Assembly: GCA_036826635.1 (NCBI GenBank)
Contig: DAISVY010000003.1
Span: 186,001-250,000 of the forward strand
Direction: 5' to 3'
Length of the DNA stretch: 64,000 bases
From: DAISVY01 sp036826635
Lineage (GTDB): Bacteria > Zixibacteria > MSB-5A5 > GN15 > FEB-12
How positions within the stretch are numbered: position 1 is the stretch's first letter; each line of letters opens with the position of its first letter. Below are positions 1-8,800 of this stretch, in pieces. The notes beneath the pieces were generated by a model. The model saw only the letters and a list, made by a program, of their open reading frames with translations, had not been told where the DNA came from and did not search any database. The translations under genes and the position numbers were made by a program.

Positions 1-607
1 TTTTCCCGATCAGTTTGTCCGCCGGCACCCGCACGTTGCCGGTCATGACGACTTTTTCCACTTTGACCTTGGATTTCTCTTCGACCCGATATTCGAGTGC
101 CGCCTCGGTCGAGTCCTCATTATATGTCAGGAGCGGGGAGACGCGGGCCTGAAAGTAGCCCTTTTCGGCGTAGAGGTCGAGAATCTGCTGTTCCTTCTCG
201 TGTATCAGGTAAGGAGAGACATAACCGCCCACCCCCAGGCCGAGTTTGTCTTTGAGATCCTTCGATTTAATCTTGTCGTTTCCGGAAAACTTGAGGCCGG
301 CCAGTTTGGGCAACTCTTTGACGACGATATATACCTTCAGCCCGCCCGATACCTCCTCCGCTTCAAGGCGTACATCGGAGAAGATCCCCAGTCCGTAAAG
401 GCGGTGGATCGTGTTCTGAATAATCGTGGGGGTAAGAGGGGACCCTTTGGCTATCGATGACACCCCCAAGACGAGTGAGGAAGTGGCGATACGGTTGCCC
501 ACGACCTCGACATCCACCACGACATAATTCGACTGGCCGACAATCGAGCCGGTCAGTACGAAGGTCAGACAGAGGATGATTAGAGCCGTCCGTGCTCTAA
601 GCGGCAT
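1..607 (-). CDS. bamA: Outer membrane protein assembly factor BamA, N-terminal part (gene runs off the window)
   Basis: Core of the beta-barrel assembly machinery that folds outer-membrane proteins. The visible 202 residues start with a signal peptide (hydrophobic stretch ILCLTFVLTGSIVG, residues about 10-23), then POTRA-type repeats: 'VVDVEVVGNRIATSS' (about 31-45), 'LAGLKFSGNDKIKSKDL' (about 103-119) and the start of a third, 'VEKVVMTGNVRV' (about 183-194). The barrel lies beyond base 1. ATG at 605-607, 24 bases after the rplU stop codon on the same strand, so the two are probably co-transcribed. A second BamA/TamA-type gene lies at 39210-41126; this copy is the better candidate for the housekeeping BamA because of its ribosomal-protein neighbour, but that is inference. 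Confidence 0.88.
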   Translation of the reverse strand, partial: MPLRARTALIILCLTFVLTGSIVGQSNYVVVDVEVVGNRIATSSLVLGVSSIAKGSPLTPTIIQNTIHRLYGLGIFSDVRLEAEEVSGGLKVYIVVKELPKLAGLKFSGNDKIKSKDLKDKLGLGVGGYVSPYLIHEKEQQILDLYAEKGYFQARVSPLLTYNEDSTEAALEYRVEEKSKVKVEKVVMTGNVRVPADKLIGK

Positions 608-631
608 CAAGACTCCTGAAAAATTCCGGTT

Positions 632-946
632 TTACGGTGCGACGATCTTCTTGATTTTGATTTGCGAGTAACCCTGACGGTGTCCCTGGGTGCGGCGATA
701 CTTGGTGCGTCGCTTGTATTTGTAAACCAGGACTTTATCGTCGAGCTTATGTCCGATCACCTCGGCCTCGATTTTGGCGCCTTCTATTGTGGGCGTGCCC
801 ACGGCGGTGCTATCACTGCCCTTAACGAGCAGGACGTTGTCGATATCAAACGATTCGCCGGCCGCCGTTGTCTGGCGAGGTACGTTAACGACAGCTCCTT
901 CTTCGGCGCTGAACTGGAAACCGGACAACTGAAAAACAGCGTACAT
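632..946 (-). CDS. rplU: 50S ribosomal protein L21
   Basis: Structural protein of the large ribosomal subunit, 104 aa, the usual family length. It begins MYAVFQLSG, matching the family's typical MYAVIKTGG start, and carries the conserved 'YKYKRRTKYRRTQGHRQ' rRNA-binding segment near the C-terminus. The reading frame is open six codons further upstream, but the chosen ATG has an AAAGGA ribosome-binding site and fits the family start. In most bacteria rplU is followed by rpmA (L27); here the next gene is bamA. A short inverted repeat (CAAACA/TGTTTG, 963-980) lies in the leader. Confidence 0.95.
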   Translation of the reverse strand: MYAVFQLSGFQFSAEEGAVVNVPRQTTAAGESFDIDNVLLVKGSDSTAVGTPTIEGAKIEAEVIGHKLDDKVLVYKYKRRTKYRRTQGHRQGYSQIKIKKIVAP

Positions 947-1001
947 TCTTATCCTTTCGAACAAACATCAAGTTGTTTGCCAGTTTAGAGTTAAGCCCAA
1001 T

Positions 1002-1029
1002 AAAGTAACTTTTCTCGCCTTCAAGTCAA
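1002..1029 (-). promoter_or_regulatory. Putative sigma-70-type promoter of rplU-bamA
   Basis: On the minus strand TTGACT (1024-1029) is followed after 16 bases by TACTTT (1002-1007). The -35 is good and the -10 weak. It sits about 55 bases upstream of the rplU start codon, the expected place. Confidence 0.4.
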
Positions 1030-1095
1030 GTGCAATTTTGCATCGGCGGACTTCCGGCAGAACCAATGTACTCCTTTACACCGATATTGCCCATA

Positions 1096-1117
1096 AATGT
1101 TCCCGTAATGTTCCCGT
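1096..1117. repeat. Perfect tandem 11-bp repeat between rplU and uvrB
   Basis: AATGTTCCCGT occurs twice head to tail (1096-1106, 1107-1117) in the 270-base divergent gap. It is not a LexA-type box as far as I can see. It could be a protein-binding site or chance. Confidence 0.4.
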
Positions 1118-1216
1118 TGAACTCCACCCATGAGGCGGTGCCGGGGGCAGGGAATGTGATTGCTCGGCCTCCGGGTTTGGTTATATTGTCTGCTTGTACC
1201 ATAACAGGTTGGTTGC

Positions 1217-3256
1217 ATGACAATCCGGGCAAATAAGCAACAGCAAGACGGGGTGGAGTTCCAGCTTCGGGCCGATTTCCCGCCTCGGGGAGATCAACCC
1301 CGGGCTATCGAGGAACTGATCGCGGGGCTGGAGAGCGGGCGCCGACATCAGACGCTTCTGGGGGTAACCGGTTCCGGCAAGACTTTCACCATCGCCAACG
1401 TCATTGCCCGGTATGGCAAACCTACCCTGGTGATCTCTCATAATAAGACCCTGGCCGCTCAGCTCTACGGTGAATTGAAGGCTTTTTTCCCGTATAACGC
1501 GGTCGAGTTCTTCATCAGTTATTACGACTATTATCAGCCGGAAGCGTATATCCCGACTACTGATACCTATATCGAGAAAGATACGAGCCTGAACGAAGAT
1601 ATCGACCGGCTCCGCCTGCGGGCCACCGCTTCCCTTTTGGAACGGCGGGATGTTATCATCGTGGCCTCGGTCTCCTGTATTTATGGTATCGGTTCCCCCG
1701 AGGAATACAAACGGCAGATGTTCCTGTTTGAGACCGGTATGGAGATCGACCGCGATGACGCTATCCGAAAGCTCATTGCGGTGCATTATAATCGTAACGA
1801 TATCGATTTCAGCCGCGGTAATTTCCGGGTGCGCGGGGATACGATTGAGTTGATCCCGGCTTATCGCGAAACGGCCCTGCGGGTTGAATTCTTTGGCGAT
1901 ACGATTGAGCGAATCACCGAAATCGACCCTTTGACCGGGGAGATCATCACCGAACGATCCCGGGTCGCCGTATATCCGGCCAAGCATTTCGTTACCTCGC
2001 GGCCGACTCTGGAGAGCGCCATCGGCGGCATAGAGCGGGAATTGAAGGAGCAGTTGGAACACTTCCGTCGCGAGGACAAGCTGCTGGAAGCCCAGCGACT
2101 GGAGATGCGGACCAAGTATGATCTGGAGATGCTCAGGGAAATCGGGTATTGTGCGGGAATAGAAAACTACTCCCGATATCTTACCGGTCGGCAGGCGGGG
2201 GAGAGGCCGAAAACTCTGATTGACTTTTTCGAGGGTGATTTTATTACGATCATCGACGAATCGCACCAGACTGTGCCACAGGTGCGGGCGATGTATGCCG
2301 GGGATCGCAACCGCAAGGAAACGCTGGTGGCCCACGGTTTTCGTCTGCCTTCCGCTCTGGATAACCGGCCGCTGTATTTCGACGAATTCGAGTCTTTGCA
2401 GAAGAATGTCATCTACGTTTCGGCTACGCCCGCCGAATACGAGTTGGAAAAATCGGAAGGCGTTATCGTGGAGCAGGTTATCCGCCCTACCGGACTTCTC
2501 GATCCGATGATTACGCTCAAGCCGCTGCGCACCCAGGTGGATGATTTGTTGGAACAGGTGAAAGTCCGGGCCGCTCAAGGAGAGCGGGTTCTGGTGACCA
2601 CCCTGACCAAACGGATGAGCGAGGACCTGACTGAATACATGAAGAAAGCGGGCGTTCGGGTGCGATACCTGCACAGCGAGGTTGACGCCATAGACCGCAC
2701 CGAGATTATCCGGGGGCTGCGGTTGCATGAGTTCGATGTGCTGGTCGGGGTGAATCTTCTGCGCGAGGGTCTGGATCTGCCGGAGGTTTCGCTGGTGGCT
2801 ATTATGGATGCGGACAAGGAAGGTTTCCTGCGCTCGGAACGTTCGCTGATTCAAACCGCGGGGCGTGCCGCCCGGAACAAGAACGGCGAGGTTATTTTCT
2901 ACGCCGACAAAGTGACCGATTCGATGCGCAAAGCCATCGATGAAACCCAGCGCCGCCGGGCCAGACAGGAAGCTTACAATCGCGAAAACAATATCAACCC
3001 GGAAACCATCTATAAGACACGTGATGAGATTATTCGGTCAACCAGTTTTGCCGACAGCCGGACCACCGAGGTGGCGGCGTTCGAGAAACCGAAACAGTTT
3101 GAGATGATGTCCCGGGAGGATCAACTCAGTTTCATGCTGGAAGCCATGAAAAAGGCTGCGGAGAATCTTGATTTCGAGACGGCTATTATGATCCGCGATG
3201 AGGTCAAAGAACTCAAGGACCGGATGAAAAAACATAAAACAAAACGACGGCTCTAA
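1217..3256 (+). CDS. uvrB: Excinuclease ABC subunit B
   Basis: DNA damage-recognition helicase of nucleotide-excision repair; it receives DNA from UvrA and recruits UvrC. 679 aa, normal length. Walker A GVTGSGKT at residues 49-56; the beta-hairpin 'YYDYYQPEAYIP' (about 101-112) that clamps one strand; helicase motifs including 'IIDESHQTVPQ' and 'QTAGRAARN'; and a C-terminal UVR domain ('EAMKKAAENLDFETA') that contacts UvrC. The ATG at 1217 has only a weak ribosome-binding site (CAGG at 1204-1207). It is followed after a short gap by a lipoprotein gene on the same strand. Confidence 0.97.
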   Translation: MTIRANKQQQDGVEFQLRADFPPRGDQPRAIEELIAGLESGRRHQTLLGVTGSGKTFTIANVIARYGKPTLVISHNKTLAAQLYGELKAFFPYNAVEFFISYYDYYQPEAYIPTTDTYIEKDTSLNEDIDRLRLRATASLLERRDVIIVASVSCIYGIGSPEEYKRQMFLFETGMEIDRDDAIRKLIAVHYNRNDIDFSRGNFRVRGDTIELIPAYRETALRVEFFGDTIERITEIDPLTGEIITERSRVAVYPAKHFVTSRPTLESAIGGIERELKEQLEHFRREDKLLEAQRLEMRTKYDLEMLREIGYCAGIENYSRYLTGRQAGERPKTLIDFFEGDFITIIDESHQTVPQVRAMYAGDRNRKETLVAHGFRLPSALDNRPLYFDEFESLQKNVIYVSATPAEYELEKSEGVIVEQVIRPTGLLDPMITLKPLRTQVDDLLEQVKVRAAQGERVLVTTLTKRMSEDLTEYMKKAGVRVRYLHSEVDAIDRTEIIRGLRLHEFDVLVGVNLLREGLDLPEVSLVAIMDADKEGFLRSERSLIQTAGRAARNKNGEVIFYADKVTDSMRKAIDETQRRRARQEAYNRENNINPETIYKTRDEIIRSTSFADSRTTEVAAFEKPKQFEMMSREDQLSFMLEAMKKAAENLDFETAIMIRDEVKELKDRMKKHKTKRRL

Positions 3257-3281
3257 CGGTTTATAAAACGGGTACGGTGTG

Positions 3282-4250
3282 ATGAAGATGAAGACAATGT
3301 GTCGGCACATGCGCGTAATGGCGATTATGACGTTGGTCGCGGTTGCTCTCGGGGCGGGTTTCTTCGGCTGCGAGGAAAAGGACGTGCCGTACGTGATCGA
3401 CGAGGATGAACTGATAGCTTTTGTCCTCGAGACCGCCGAGGGAAAAGATCTTTTTCGTACCGACGGTTTGATCAATCCTGATGCCTACACGGTTCCGTTT
3501 GAAGATGCCGTCTATCGGGATTCGGTGCTTTCGGTAAAGAGAAGTTTCGAAGTCAGTTTGGTTCCGCTGCGTATTCCCGATCCGGATCCCGGGGCGCGTT
3601 CGGGCGACAGCATAACCAACGAGAAAGCCTGGGTTGATTATGGTTATCTCGGTGAGTTGCGGGAAGCCCTGGTGCAGGTCGTCGACGAATTTACGGTGCA
3701 AACGGCTCGGGAGTTCGAAGATACGACCCGCTATGATACGACCACCCGCCAGTTGACGCGGTACGGTTTCTTCCTGAAACTTGGTGACGATGCCCGACCC
3801 TATGTCGGCTGGTCGTTATGGGGCTTTAACGGGCTGGGAACGTCGGCCCCACCGGTTGAGGTACGGGTGGAGCGCTACGACGGTTCCAATTTCCCCGGGG
3901 ATATGTCGTTATATCGCAACGTGCCTCTTTCGCAATGGTCCACTTTTCCCCGGGTCCCGTATGTCAAGTTAACGGATATTGATACGGTGGTGGTGGCCAG
4001 CCGGGTGCGTATTTACACGGCGAAAGTCAGTTCCTCGGTTACGCCGACTTACCAGTTGCTTTCCGACTACACCGACAGCGGGGTCTTTACGAGCAAGATG
4101 TTTCGCTACGACGGCATCAATTATTACGACAGTCTGTCGTACAAGATTCAACGCGATGGTTCCCGTCTTTACGATTTCATGTTCATGCAGTCGTTCAATG
4201 ACGACCGCTTCCGCTACGTGCGGGGGTGGTGTATACCTTATCGCGACTAA
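3282..4250 (+). CDS. Predicted lipoprotein of unknown function
   Basis: About 322 aa. The N-terminus has a basic region, a hydrophobic stretch and a lipobox-like GFFG|C (Cys near residue 30), so it is predicted to be lipid-anchored in the envelope. The rest is a soluble mixed domain rich in Tyr, Asp and Arg, ending 'YVRGWCIPYRD'. I recognise no family. GTG (3279) or ATG (3282) could start it; ATG is chosen. It follows uvrB by 25 bases, but the functional link is unclear. Confidence 0.75.
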   Translation: MKMKTMCRHMRVMAIMTLVAVALGAGFFGCEEKDVPYVIDEDELIAFVLETAEGKDLFRTDGLINPDAYTVPFEDAVYRDSVLSVKRSFEVSLVPLRIPDPDPGARSGDSITNEKAWVDYGYLGELREALVQVVDEFTVQTAREFEDTTRYDTTTRQLTRYGFFLKLGDDARPYVGWSLWGFNGLGTSAPPVEVRVERYDGSNFPGDMSLYRNVPLSQWSTFPRVPYVKLTDIDTVVVASRVRIYTAKVSSSVTPTYQLLSDYTDSGVFTSKMFRYDGINYYDSLSYKIQRDGSRLYDFMFMQSFNDDRFRYVRGWCIPYRD

Positions 4251-4299
4251 CCGGTTGCACGGTTGCCGCTTTCGCATGATCGGTCTGTTTCGGCAGAGA

Positions 4300-4321
4300 C
4301 CGGCCCGGGCTGGCAGTTTTT
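4300..4321 (+). terminator. Possible weak terminator after the lipoprotein gene
   Basis: CCGGC (4300-4304), loop CCGG, GCTGG (4309-4313; one G-U pair), then CAG and a run of five T (4317-4321). The stem is short. A second hairpin, CGGTCT/AGACCG, lies just upstream at about 4280-4301 and partly overlaps it. Confidence 0.35.
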
Positions 4322-4404
4322 GTTGGACAGGCAGCGTTTCCGCCGATAAATTACCCGATGTGTCCGCCAAGGTGCGGGAATCCATACGAAATCAAGGAGG
4401 AGCT

Positions 4405-5217
4405 ATGATTTCCAAGAGGGCTAAGGAATTGCCGTTGTTGCTGATCGTCGTTATCGCCCTGACTCTGATCGGGTGCGGAACGCAGATATCGTCGGGACAC
4501 CGCGGTGTTTTCTATTACAAATTCGGCGACGGTACGGAAATGGGTCGGATTTACCCGGAGGGCTTCACCTGGCACTTGCCGTGGAACTCCATCTTCGTCT
4601 ATAAGGTACAGGTTCAGGAACGCAAAGAATCGCTTACCGTGCTATCCTCCGACGGTGCGACAATTAAGATGGAAATGTCCATTTTGTACCGTCCGGACAT
4701 TCCCAAGCTGGATTCTCTTCAGATAACAATCGGGGCGGATTATTACGATGTGGCCGTGGCGCCTAATATCCGGGGGATTGCGCGCAGTGTTGCCGGTCAA
4801 TATAAACCGGAGGAGATATATTCCACCAAGCGCGAGCAGATCAATGCCGAAATCCGGGACGGGCTGGCGAGAGAGATGGCCAACAAGTTCATAATCGTGG
4901 AGAACGTACTGGTGCGCGACGTGGTCATCCCGGCCAAGATATCCGAGGCGATCAACTTCAAACTTACCGCCGACCAGGAAGCCCAGCGGATGCAATTTAC
5001 CATCGAAAAAGAGCGGCTGGAGGCGGAACGCAAGAGAATCGAGGCGCGAGGCATTGCTGATTTTCAGAAGATTGTCTCCGACGGACTGACCCCGTCGTAT
5101 CTCAAATGGAAAGGGATTGAGGCGACTCAGAAGATCGCCGAATCGCCCAATAGTAAGGTGATCGTGGTGGGCAACGGTTCGGGTGATCTGCCGATTATTC
5201 TCGGGGGCGACAAGTAG
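4405..5217 (+). CDS. SPFH/prohibitin-family membrane lipoprotein
   Basis: 270 aa. An N-terminal hydrophobic segment ends in a lipobox-like TLIGC (Cys about residue 22). An SPFH domain follows ('YPEGFTWHLPWNS', 'SSDGATIKMEMSILYRP', 'REQINAEIRDGL'), then a charged helix typical of prohibitin/stomatin proteins ('EKERLEAERKRIEARG') and a Gly-rich C-terminus. Such proteins form oligomeric membrane scaffolds and often modulate membrane proteases. The start has a strong ribosome-binding site, AGGAGG at 4395-4400. The reading frame is open 426 bases further upstream, overlapping the previous gene out of frame; that extension is not used. A lipobox on an SPFH protein is less usual than a plain transmembrane anchor. 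Confidence 0.88.
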   Translation: MISKRAKELPLLLIVVIALTLIGCGTQISSGHRGVFYYKFGDGTEMGRIYPEGFTWHLPWNSIFVYKVQVQERKESLTVLSSDGATIKMEMSILYRPDIPKLDSLQITIGADYYDVAVAPNIRGIARSVAGQYKPEEIYSTKREQINAEIRDGLAREMANKFIIVENVLVRDVVIPAKISEAINFKLTADQEAQRMQFTIEKERLEAERKRIEARGIADFQKIVSDGLTPSYLKWKGIEATQKIAESPNSKVIVVGNGSGDLPIILGGDK

Positions 5218-5241
5218 GTAAATTGTCGTCGGGACTCCTGA

Positions 5242-5280
5242 GGTCGAGTTTCGGGTAAAATCAATATCCGGAACTCGACC
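5242..5280 (+). terminator. Strong hairpin after the SPFH gene, without T-run
   Basis: Arms GGTCGAGTTTCGG (5242-5254) and CCGGAACTCGACC (5268-5280) pair over 13 positions with one G-U. It lies 24 bases after the stop codon. Without a U-tract it may be a processing or 3'-protecting structure rather than an intrinsic terminator. Confidence 0.45.
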
Positions 5281-5647
5281 GGTCGATCCCGGAACAGCCG
5301 GATTGTCAGGGCTGAGTCGGGAAGAGGTCATAGGGCAAAAAGACGCATATCCTGCGTGTTTCCGAGCCTTAGTATCCGGTCTTATCTGTCAGTTTCTGTC
5401 TCTGTTCTTCGTGAAATCATGATTAGTCACCTGGATTTCTGTTGTTTTCTCCAGATATATCTATTCGTTCTGTATTGCTTTGGGCTGTCGTTGATTGCGC
5501 AAGTCGAGTCATACCTATGTCCAGCCGGTTTCACATAAAGGCAACCTTTCTGCAGGTCTGATCAGAGAGGCCAAATAACAGGTGGGTTTGCAGGGGGTTA
5601 TAGGTTGGCCTGATTCTTGCATTGAAGCGGGAAGCTGGTTGATCTTC

Positions 5648-5675
5648 TTGACTTGCGGGCAGAAAATGGTATATT
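5648..5675 (+). promoter_or_regulatory. Strong sigma-70-type promoter of the giant gene
   Basis: TTGACT (5648-5653), 16-base spacer, TATATT (5670-5675). Predicted start of transcription near 5682, giving a leader of about 180 bases. Confidence 0.65.
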
Positions 5676-5680
5676 GGGGT

Positions 5681-5697
5681 GCCCGTCTAAGACGGGC
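5681..5697 (+). promoter_or_regulatory. Hairpin at the predicted 5' end of the giant mRNA
   Basis: GCCCGTC, loop TAA, GACGGGC: a perfect seven-pair stem starting at the predicted transcription start. Stem-loops at the extreme 5' end protect some long-lived bacterial mRNAs (ompA is the known example); that role here is inference. Confidence 0.5.
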
Positions 5698-5738
5698 AAA
5701 ATGCTATTTTTACTGCTCGACGGTCACGCTGGAGAAGA

Positions 5739-5851
5739 TCTCTGCCAGGTAACATTTGAATAGATTCGTTAGGGGATTGTTACTTAGCAGAGAGACTGAT
5801 CGCCCATGGCGCGCCCACCGTGTGCTGTCTTTTGAGGGTAAACAGTCTCTC
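5739..5851 (+). promoter_or_regulatory. Candidate switch-like leader structure upstream of the giant gene's start
   Basis: Conformation 1: TCTCTGC (5739-5745) pairs with GCAGAGA (5787-5793), enclosing GTAACA (5749-5754)/TGTTAC (5778-5783), with a 3x3 internal loop and a 23-base apical loop. Conformation 2: GAGAGACT (5790-5797) pairs perfectly with AGTCTCTC (5844-5851), which ends three bases before the ribosome-binding site. The two share 5790-5793 and exclude each other. I do not recognise a known riboswitch class. Confidence 0.4.
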
Positions 5852-5863
5852 GTTGGAGGAAAG

Positions 5864-8800
5864 ATGAATAGGAGAGGGTCAGTTTATAGCCTTCTGGTTC
5901 TCACGGTTCTTTATACTCTTTTCGTAAGCTCGACAGCTTTTGCCGGACGGGTCGGCGGTCCCGCGGCCGAGACGATGGCAACGTCCAGCAATCCTCTCTG
6001 GGCACCTGATCTTAATCTGCCCGATGATTCTCTGGTTGTTGCCTGTGTCGCCGATTCGATCTGCTTCGAGGTTAGCGGGGTGGACCCGGATCCGAGCGAT
6101 AGTTTGCAGTTGGCTCTTATCAGCGGGCCGATTGACTTTCAGACTCGGGTATTCGGTTACCAATTCAGCACCGACGTGTGTTTCTTTGCCGATACGTCCG
6201 GAGTTTACACCTTCGTTTGGGAGCTGACCGATAAGCAGTACCACAAGGTGAGAGATTCGGTGAGCTTTACCCTTGATTTGGGAATGCCGCCGGTTGTGGA
6301 GGATCAGTACTTCTACGCCGAACTCTGTGACCTTCGCGAGGAACGCTTCCTGCAGATTGAGGCCGACGACGGCGGGGCGGACCTTACTTTCGAACTTGTT
6401 TCCGGTCCCGGCTCGATTGACCCGCAAAGCGGCCTGATCACTTACCAGCCCGACACTTCGGGCCTTTTCACTTTTCTTGTAGCCGTTTCCAACGAGTGCG
6501 GACACGACACGGCCACGATTACCGATGAACTCGTGCTCAATCAGCCGCCGTATGTTTTCGGTTTCGATTCGACGGTTTACCTTTGTGATCCCGAGGAGAT
6601 TTGTTTCAACGTCTATGGTTTCGATCCGGAAGGGGACGAAATTACCATAACGATGCTGGAAGGACTGGGGAGTTTTTCCCAGACCTCGGATACGTCCGGA
6701 ACGGCCTGTTTTATTCCGGCCGATATATCTTATTCCTGTTACGAGTTCGTTTTTCATTCGGCCGACAGTTGTGTATCGTCGCACGACGACGATCTGACGG
6801 GGAAGGACCCGCAGTGTTGTCTGGATACCGTCAATATCTGCGTTTACATCACCCAGTCGGGAGAGCTTAGTTGTCCGGCTGATACCGTGATAGATTTGTG
6901 TATTCCGCCCGACGAACTGCCCGGCGAGATTTGCCTTCCGGGTTTCATGAGTACCTGGGAAATGACCACCGCTTCCATCGGCACGATTGTCGACGGTAAT
7001 CTCTGCTTTACGCCGGATCGGCTGGGCGAGTTCGAAATAACGGTCATCGGTTCCGACAGTTGTGATCATGCTGACACCTGCACTACGCTGATTACCCTCA
7101 GGGGCAACAATGTTCCTCAGGTTGTCACGGCGGAAGATTTTGAGGTCAGTTACTGCTGGCCGGAGACGATCTGTTTCGACGCTTCGGTCGAAGACACCGA
7201 CAATGACATCGTCTCGATAGTTTCCAGCTATGGGACTTACGACAGTGTCGCCGGTCAGGTTTGTTTCGACGCCGATTCTTCCGGTGTTTATACGGTTATT
7301 CTGACCGCGACCGACGCCTGCGGTGTTTCGGCTGTCGATACCACGGTGGTGACGGTGGAACTTAACGAGCCGCCGGTGGTGTCGCTGGGTGAGGATCGCC
7401 GGATAGATTTGTGCGATCCTGAAGAGGTATGTGTGGATGCTGTCGTTACCGGTAGCTCCATTACCTACATTACTTCGAATATCGGAACTTATGACTCGCT
7501 GACCAACCAGATCTGTTTCACTCCGGAAAGCTCGGGCCGCTACGAGATCATTCTCGAGGCCGGCGATGTCTGCGATAACGTTGTGACCGATACGGCGGTT
7601 ATCGATGTCGCCCTGAACAGCCTTCCGGTGATATCGGGTCTTAAGGATACAAGTATCTATCTGTGTTATCCTGAGGAGATTTGTCTGGATGTCGATATCT
7701 CCGATCCCGATGATGATATAGAGAGTATCAACGTAACCGGGGGCACCTATGCCGACGGTCAGATCTGCTTCGTGCCTTACAACGGTCAGAATTACGAGAT
7801 TACGGTTACGGTGACCGATAGCTGTGGTCATGTCGTCGAAAAGACGGCCGTGATTACCGTTCAGACCGACCAGGGCGTGACGATTGAATGTCCCGGCGAT
7901 ACCACGGTATTCCTGTGCGAGCCGGACACGCTGTGCTTCCCGATAGTTCTGGGTGAATTGCCCCCGGGCGCCGAGATATCCGTCGATGGTATCGGTGCCT
8001 GGTGGAACGAGGAAACGGAATCGATCTGTTTCTTCTCCGACTGCTGTCTGGAGAATACCCTCAGCGTGAGTGTTACGACTATCTGCGGTACGTATAGTTG
8101 CGAGTTTACGGTTTACGTTCAGACCAACAGCGATCCGCTTATCATGCTGCCCGTCGATACGACCGTGCTTCTGTGCGATGACGAGATGATCTGTCTGCCG
8201 GTGGGTATCAGCGATATTGACGGTAATATCGCCGACGTTTTTGTCGATGGTGGAACTTACGACGCCTATGACGGTTTGGTTTGTTTTGAATCCGACGGTC
8301 CCGGGGAGTATGCTCTTGGCGTAACCGTTGTCGACTCATGCGGAGCTTCGCGTACCGACAGTATGGTCGTGACGGTGGTGCTCAATTCACCTCCCCAGTT
8401 GATCAGCCTCGTTGAGGATTCGGTTTTCGGGTTGTGTGAAATCGAGCCCGTGTCGCTGTTATTCACGTATCAGGATGTCGATTTCAATATCGATTCGATT
8501 TATTCTCCGGACGGCGAGATAATGTTCTCTGACAGCGGTAATATGGGTGTCCTGCAATACGAGGCGCCGGGTTTCGGATATCAGTGTGCGAACATAATAG
8601 CGGTTGATAAGTGCGGTGCCGCCGACACTCTCGAAATATGTATAACCCTGGAGCAGCCGCCGCTGGTGTCTATCGATTGTCCGGAGCCGAGCGGCACTGT
8701 TATCTGCGGACCGGGTGAGGTTTGTTTCCCGGTGACTATTGAAGGTGACCCCATCGAGGTTATCACCAGTGCCGGGACATGGGCCAACGGTGAATTGTGT

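Larger units (their letters stand above)
5218..5863 (+). other. 646-base intergenic region and leader of the giant gene
   Basis: From left to right: a long inverted repeat (GGTCGAGTT 5242-5250 / AACTCGACC 5272-5280, extending to 13 pairs with one wobble, no T-run); a small ACGCA/TGCGT hairpin (5343-5357); AT-richer sequence with only a doubtful 39-60-codon frame (about 5356-5538); a strong promoter (5648-5675); a hairpin at the predicted transcript 5' end (5681-5697); and a structured leader (5739-5851) ending three bases before the ribosome-binding site GGAGGA (5855-5860). Confidence 0.7.

Noticed and set aside
1026..1236. Overlapping 65-68-codon frames on both strands between rplU and uvrB
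   Set aside because: No ribosome-binding sites and no family pattern, and they overlap the rplU promoter region.
1181..2854. 557-codon minus-strand frame opposite uvrB
   Set aside because: uvrB is unmistakable on the plus strand; the antisense product has no recognisable domain.
3979..4404. Upstream extension of the SPFH gene into the preceding lipoprotein
   Set aside because: It overlaps another gene out of frame, has unnatural composition, and the ATG at 4405 has a perfect ribosome-binding site and lipobox.
5356..5538. Small hydrophobic frame (39-60 codons) before the giant gene
   Set aside because: No ribosome-binding site or promoter, and the composition looks like AT-rich intergenic sequence.
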